Source of the DNA: an uncultured Kineosporia sp.
Lineage (GTDB): Bacteria; Actinomycetota; Actinomycetes; Actinomycetales; Kineosporiaceae
Direction: 5' to 3'
DNA: 9,453 nt
Assembly: GCA_937859855.1 (NCBI GenBank)
Contig: CALMAR010000082.1
Span: 1 to 9,453, forward strand
Made by a program: the position numbers and the translations under genes. Positions 6,165 to 9,453 of the stretch are shown piece by piece. Numbering within the stretch: position 1 is the first letter of the stretch; every line of letters starts with the position of its first letter. Under the pieces are notes generated by a model. The model was given only the letters and a program-made list of their open reading frames with translations. It had not been told where the DNA came from and ran no database searches.

Positions 6165-6890
6165 TCAGACGTTGAACCGGAACTCGACGACGTCGCCGTC
6201 GGCCATCACGTAGTCCTTGCCCTCGATCCGCACCCTGCCACGGGATCTCGCCTCGGCCGTCGACCCGGCGTCCACCAGGTCGCCGTAGCCGACCACCTCG
6301 GCCTTGATGAAGCCGCGCTGGAAGTCCGTGTGGATCACCCCGGCGGCCTGGGGCGCCGTCCAGCCCCGGTGGATCGTCCAGGCCCGCGACTCCTTCGGGC
6401 CGGCGGTCAGGTAGGTCTGCAGACCCAGCGTGTGGAAACCGATCTCGGCCAGCTGGTCCAGGCCCGACCTGGTCTGGCCCACGCTCTCCAGCAGCTCTGC
6501 CGCCTCGTCGTCGGACAGCTCGACCAGCTCCGACTCGAGCTTGGCGTCGAGGAAGACGCAGTCGGCCGGGGCGACCAGCGCGCGCATCTTGTCGTGCAGG
6601 CCGGTGTCGGTCAGGCCGTCCTCGTCCACGTTGAAGACGTACACGATCGGCTTGGCCGTCATCAGGGACAGCTCGCGCAGCTGCGCGACGTCGATCCCGG
6701 CTCCGGCGGCGCCGGCGTGCAGCGTCGTCCCGGTCTCCAGCAGAGCCTGTGCGGCGGTGGCGGCTTCGAGCAGGGCGCGATCGGTCCTGCGGCCCTTGAC
6801 CTCCTTCTCCAACCGGGGAACGGCCTTCTCCAGGGTCTGCAGGTCGGCGAGAATCAGCTCGGTGTGGACGATCTCGATGTCGTGGGCCGG
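6165..6890 (-). pseudogene. ychF: YchF (Obg-family GTPase/ATPase), C-terminal part only, cut at the junction
   Basis: About 241 C-terminal residues of YchF/OLA1 are present, beginning at PAHDIEIVHTE and ending with the family's usual GDVVEFRFNV. The coiled-coil region, the G4-like NVDE (as in FNVDEDG), the KPIVYVFN strand and the TGS domain (AAGVIHTDFQRGFIKAEVV, then IEGKDYVMADGD) are all visible and uninterrupted. About the first 120 residues, with the P-loop, switch I and G3 motifs, are missing, so the fragment could not bind nucleotide. The family pattern is V-[ND]-P-x-x-D-I-E; the Pro codon ends at base 6890 and the next codon is already part of a G run instead of Asp/Asn. The break is therefore at 6890/6891. 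The frame continues into the GC tract only as Pro/Gly repeats. The gene was most likely intact in its source bacterium. Confidence 0.9.
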
Positions 6891-6911
6891 GGGGGGCCCG
6901 GCGGGCCCCCC
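6891..6911. repeat. Perfect GC palindrome at the bacterial-fungal junction
   Basis: Two 10-nt arms, GGGGGGCCCG (6891-6900) and CGGGCCCCCC (6902-6911), are exact reverse complements around one central G. The palindrome begins at the base where YchF homology stops. It consists of homopolymer blocks and may be an artefact of sequencing or assembly, or a real hairpin. Confidence 0.85.
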
Positions 6912-6936
6912 AGCCCCCCCCACCCCCCCACGCCCC
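6906..6936 (-). repeat. G-quadruplex motif (four G tracts) at the junction
   Basis: Read on the minus strand, runs of 4, 7, 8 and 6 guanines are separated by CGT, T and CT, an ideal quadruplex-forming pattern. On the plus strand these are C runs at 6933-6936, 6923-6929, 6914-6921 and 6906-6911. Whether the run lengths are real depends on the reads. Confidence 0.7.
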
Positions 6937-8449
6937 AGTACTGGAAGGGAATGTTTGTATTTGAGCTAATAGCTTCTGGCTCGTTGATATCTGTATTGTG
7001 GGTAGTGAAGTTACACTTGTACATATACTCTTAGCGTGTGCAGAATTTTCTCTCATCCTTGGCGTAGATCACGATGGCGATTACTCAACACCTCAAGTGG
7101 TGGGGAAATTGCTTATGTAATGGTCAAGACTTGATCAGCCGATGGCTACTGTACAGCATAGCCTGCAGATTTGTCGAAGTATATGGCGTCCTATGTTTTC
7201 TCAAGGAAAAAAGAGGCTGGTGCATTCGTATCTATTCTCATGAAAGAAAAAGTGTCCCCAGGATGATGCCTCTAGATCCTTGATGGGCTCTACAGTCCGG
7301 ACAACAGGCATGCACGCCTACCCCACAAGGGGGCCCGCTCCTGATGTCCTGAGTCTCCAAGACACTCTCGGTGCTTTTAAGCTACGTTGTGCTAATCCTC
7401 AATATTTAGGTGAGCTAAGGGGCTGAGTCCCTGTAAGGCCTTTTAAATTATGACACTATCTACATTTCGCGGCCCAATGCTGCAGAAAATCTAGACTTGT
7501 GTGAAACGGGAGAAAATGAAAAAAACTACACTACCATTGGATGAGCGCTGTCAGGAATCGGACCTAATATGAGTAATATAAAATCTCCGCGAACAACGGG
7601 TGGCTGAAATGGCGTTTGGATCGCCTTGCTATGGTTGCATCGAAAATATGCAGCTACCTAGATAGACCGCGTGCGTGGCATGGCTTATCCGCCTAATAAA
7701 CCGCAGGCTAGGCGCTTTGATGACATTCAACGAGACAGACGGTAAGAAGCAGTAGCCTCGCAGCCATCAGCCAGTACAGAGCCGCAAATCCGCATAGGTC
7801 AGCCTCATACTCTCACAGCCTGGCTGCTTGCAAGCCCATCTTACGCATTTCAATCGCTAAGCTCAAAGAGCATCGCCGGTGCTGTGAGGCTGTTATATCA
7901 CGGCCCCATGGCTCAAGTGTCAATGCCAACTGCCCGCCCGCTTCCCATTCGCCCTATTTCTCCGAAGCGGTCCTCTCCACCCTTTAGCCAATCCTTCAGC
8001 CTTGTGAAGCTGACGTCGATCTTTCACGACAAAGTCCTCTAGGATTCTCTAAGCGAGCTTTCTAACCTACGATACGTCGATCCAGAAATGGCGCCGGCAC
8101 ATCGCAGTTTCATGTTGAGAACAGGGCGTCACTCCGTATGCCTCACGAAGGCTATCCGTGGTCAGTGTGCTGGCAATGTGACTTCTCAATACCACCCTCA
8201 CCATTGATTGTTGCCTTCCTACGGAAGATGATTGCACAATGCCTGAAGGGCTATACATAAGAGCAGTACTTAGATCATCCGATGTCAAGCTATCTGATGG
8301 TGTGAGTAAGCCCTTCTTGTCAGCTTCAGCAGGTTCATAAAAGGTTCGCAAATATTTTTCCACATTTTCCGTGAATTCTTTTTTTCTTTCCCCTTCTGTC
8401 CAACACATTCGAAGAGTCAATCGTGGGAGCCCTTTCCCACCAGGTCTCA
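6937..8449. other. Fungal-type non-coding stretch, no gene recognised
   Basis: Composition changes abruptly here: AT-rich words, poly-A/T runs and frequent stops in all frames replace the GC-rich coding DNA. Short open frames at 7074-7283 (69 codons, plus) and 8067-8450 (127 codons, minus) resemble nothing I know. I see no tRNA, rRNA, terminal inverted repeat or tandem repeat. Single matches to CCAAT (7988-7992) and a CRE-like TGACGTC (8011-8017) fit a fungal promoter region but are expected by chance at this length. The right end holds the probable promoter of the downstream gene. Confidence 0.6.
8336..8397 (+). promoter_or_regulatory. Probable fungal core promoter (TATA-like box and pyrimidine tract)
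   Basis: CATAAAAGG at 8336-8344 resembles a TATA box. A 22-nt uninterrupted pyrimidine tract spans 8376-8397. They lie about 110 and 55-75 nt before the proposed ATG at 8450. CT-rich tracts near the transcription start are typical of filamentous fungi. Confidence 0.4.
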
Positions 8450-9453
8450 ATGGAAGCAGGTGGACCTCCTGCCGAGGGGGACGTAAATCAAGGTACCTCC
8501 ATAAGAATCTACACTACAGTCTTGATAGCCTTCACCATCGCCATCGTGACTCTGCGAATCATTGTGAGAAGATGCATCACCAAGATAATTGGCTGGGACG
8601 ATTGGACCATTCTATTAGCCATTGTATAGCCAACTACTTAATCTAACAGCTCACAATTGCAATGATGCTAACTCTACCTAGCTCGGGAACGTCATAGGCT
8701 ATGGATTAGTTCATGTGCAACTCCACTACGGCCTGGGGCGACCACAGTACTATCTCACCAAGTGGGATTTGATCGAGATCCGTAAATACGCTTATGGCGA
8801 ATGGATCCAGACATTTGCCACCTTGATGTGGACTAAGGTCTCTATATGCCTTTTTCTGAGGCGGATACCTGTCACCAAAGTGCTCATCAGACCACTCGAT
8901 GTCTCGATCGCCTTCCTGATACTGTCGAATGTGATCATCACCATCCTATGGATCATACAGTGCCGACCTATTGACGCGGCCTGGAATTCAAATCTGCAGG
9001 GATCGTGTTTCTCCAGGGGTCAGCTAGAGAGAATTGTTATTGCACAAGCCAGTGAGTCGAGAATGTTGTTTCCCAAAACATGAACCTGCGATGCTTAAGT
9101 ACTCAAAAAGTCATCTCCGCTATATCGGATTTCGCCTTCGCCGCTTACCCAGTCTTAATCTTATGGAAGATTCAGATGAGATTGACTACCAAAATCGGCC
9201 TGTGTTGTCTCATGGGACTTGGCGTCCTGTGTGTCGTTCCCGACCCGTGGAACCTTCAAACTGCCGATTCCTACTAACCCTTTGATAGGACCGGTGCGTG
9301 CTGCATTGTTCGGACAGTCCTGAATTATCAGTCTCTACCCACGGATATCACATGTACGTGCCTACCTTTTCATAAAGAACTCCCTTATCAAATCAACGGT
9401 CTGCGATTCTGACCAAATGCAACAGACGGCGGTATAGCCAACTGGTACTGGAG
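8450..9453 (+). CDS. Fungal rhodopsin-domain (PTH11-like) integral membrane protein, 5' part, five exons
   Basis: The exons are 8450-8623, 8682-9051, 9111-9228, 9289-9353 and 9426 to the window end, where the gene is cut. Spliced, they give 251 residues without a stop. The protein begins MEAGGPPAEGDVNQGTSIRI and has helices at about 19-39, 51-72, 97-119, 131-151, 177-200 and 209-231. It shows the family's GWDDWTILLA (48-57), HYGLG (73-77), YGEWIQTFATLMWTKVSICLF (96-116), ILWIIQCRP (146-154) with a second Cys at 167, RGQLERIVIAQA (170-181), ISDF, LMGLGVLTGACCIVRTVLN (215-233) and GGIANWYW (244-251). These match the ascomycete Fung_rhodopsin family, which includes PTH11-like receptors; most members have no known ligand. 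Every exon joins in frame exactly where the family sequence continues. An upstream GTG frame from 8423 is open but unlikely as a start. The seventh helix and C-terminal tail lie outside the window. Confidence 0.85.
8624..8681 (+). other. Intron 1 (58 nt, phase 0)
   Basis: The intron begins GTATAG and ends CTACCTAG, with a consensus branch site GCTAAC around 8668-8672. Removal joins DDWTILLAI to LGNVIGYG, continuous with the family. In the genomic frame the codon at 8627 is a stop, so splicing is needed. Confidence 0.8.
9052..9110 (+). other. Intron 2 (59 nt, phase 1)
   Basis: The donor is GTGAGT at 9052-9057 and the acceptor AAAAAG ends at 9110; GCTTAAG upstream is a fair branch site. Splicing joins ERIVIAQA to IISAISDF. 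The alternative AG in CTTAAG gives a frame unlike the family. Confidence 0.8.
9229..9288 (+). other. Intron 3 (60 nt, phase 2)
   Basis: The donor GTGTGT and acceptor GATAG frame a perfect branch site TACTAAC shortly before the acceptor. Splicing yields GLGVLTGACCIVRTV without a break. Confidence 0.8.
9354..9425 (+). other. Intron 4 (72 nt, phase 1)
   Basis: The donor is GTACGT, the acceptor AACAG, and a branch-like CTGAC lies at 9409-9413. Splicing joins LPTDIT to YGGIANWYW, a typical family segment, and supports the gene continuing past the window. Confidence 0.75.

Noticed and set aside
1..6890. Bacterial block as a transferred defence or metabolic island
   Set aside because: Genes are housekeeping or common accessory families with ordinary chromosomal spacing; no integrase, transposase, attachment repeat, CRISPR or toxin-antitoxin pair is visible.
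7074..7283. 69-codon plus-strand open frame in the fungal part
   Set aside because: Short, no homology recognised, no matching exon nearby; expected by chance.
7284..8066. Possible transposon remnant or RNA gene in the gene-free fungal stretch
   Set aside because: No terminal inverted repeats, target duplications, tandem repeats or tRNA-like fold could be found by reading.
8067..8450. 127-codon minus-strand open frame in the fungal part
   Set aside because: No recognisable family, it covers the probable promoter of the rhodopsin-domain gene, and its composition shows no coding signal I can defend.
6938..9452. GTACTGGA occurs just inside the fungal start (6938-6945) and at the window end (9445-9452), as if it were a flanking repeat
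   Set aside because: Only 8 nt, and the second copy is part of the conserved NWYW coding segment; chance is enough.

Overview
The window joins two unrelated genomes. Bases 1 to about 6890 are very GC-rich bacterial DNA: tightly packed intronless genes, some GTG starts, short intergenic gaps and actinobacterial-type proteins. Bases from about 6937 to the end are AT-richer eukaryotic DNA. They hold about 1.5 kb without a recognisable gene, followed by the 5' part of a filamentous-fungal (ascomycete-type) gene interrupted by four short GT-AG introns. The likely sources are an actinomycete (order not determined) and an ascomycete.

Bacterial part, left to right: typA/bipA translational GTPase (minus) preceded by a MutT-like Nudix hydrolase (minus); then, divergently on plus, a pterin dehydratase-like/VOC fusion protein, a VIT1/CCC1-type Fe/Mn transporter, a 70-residue Cys/His protein, a pyridoxamine-phosphate-oxidase-like flavin-fold protein, a small four-helix membrane protein overlapping a DUF2500-like membrane-anchored protein, and an MBL-fold hydrolase. 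Last comes ychF (minus), convergent with the MBL gene and cut after about its C-terminal two thirds. These are housekeeping and small accessory genes. Apart from the short run PPOX-like/membrane protein/DUF2500-like, which looks like an operon, nothing shows they act together. Several starts sit 6-7 nt downstream of a -10-like hexamer, suggesting leaderless transcripts.

Junction: ychF reads normally to the codon ending at base 6890. A run of G and C tracts follows (a perfect 10-bp-arm palindrome, then a four-tract G-quadruplex motif on the minus strand), and then fungal DNA. The simplest explanation is an assembly or library chimera, or bacterial contamination of a fungal genome project. A real insertion into a fungal chromosome cannot be excluded from sequence alone.

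Fungal part: 6937-8449 carries only a plausible promoter near its right end. From 8450 to the window end is a Fung_rhodopsin/PTH11-like integral membrane protein, open through five exons and truncated by the window edge. I found no new defence, mobile or RNA-guided system. The cross-kingdom junction is the main anomaly.
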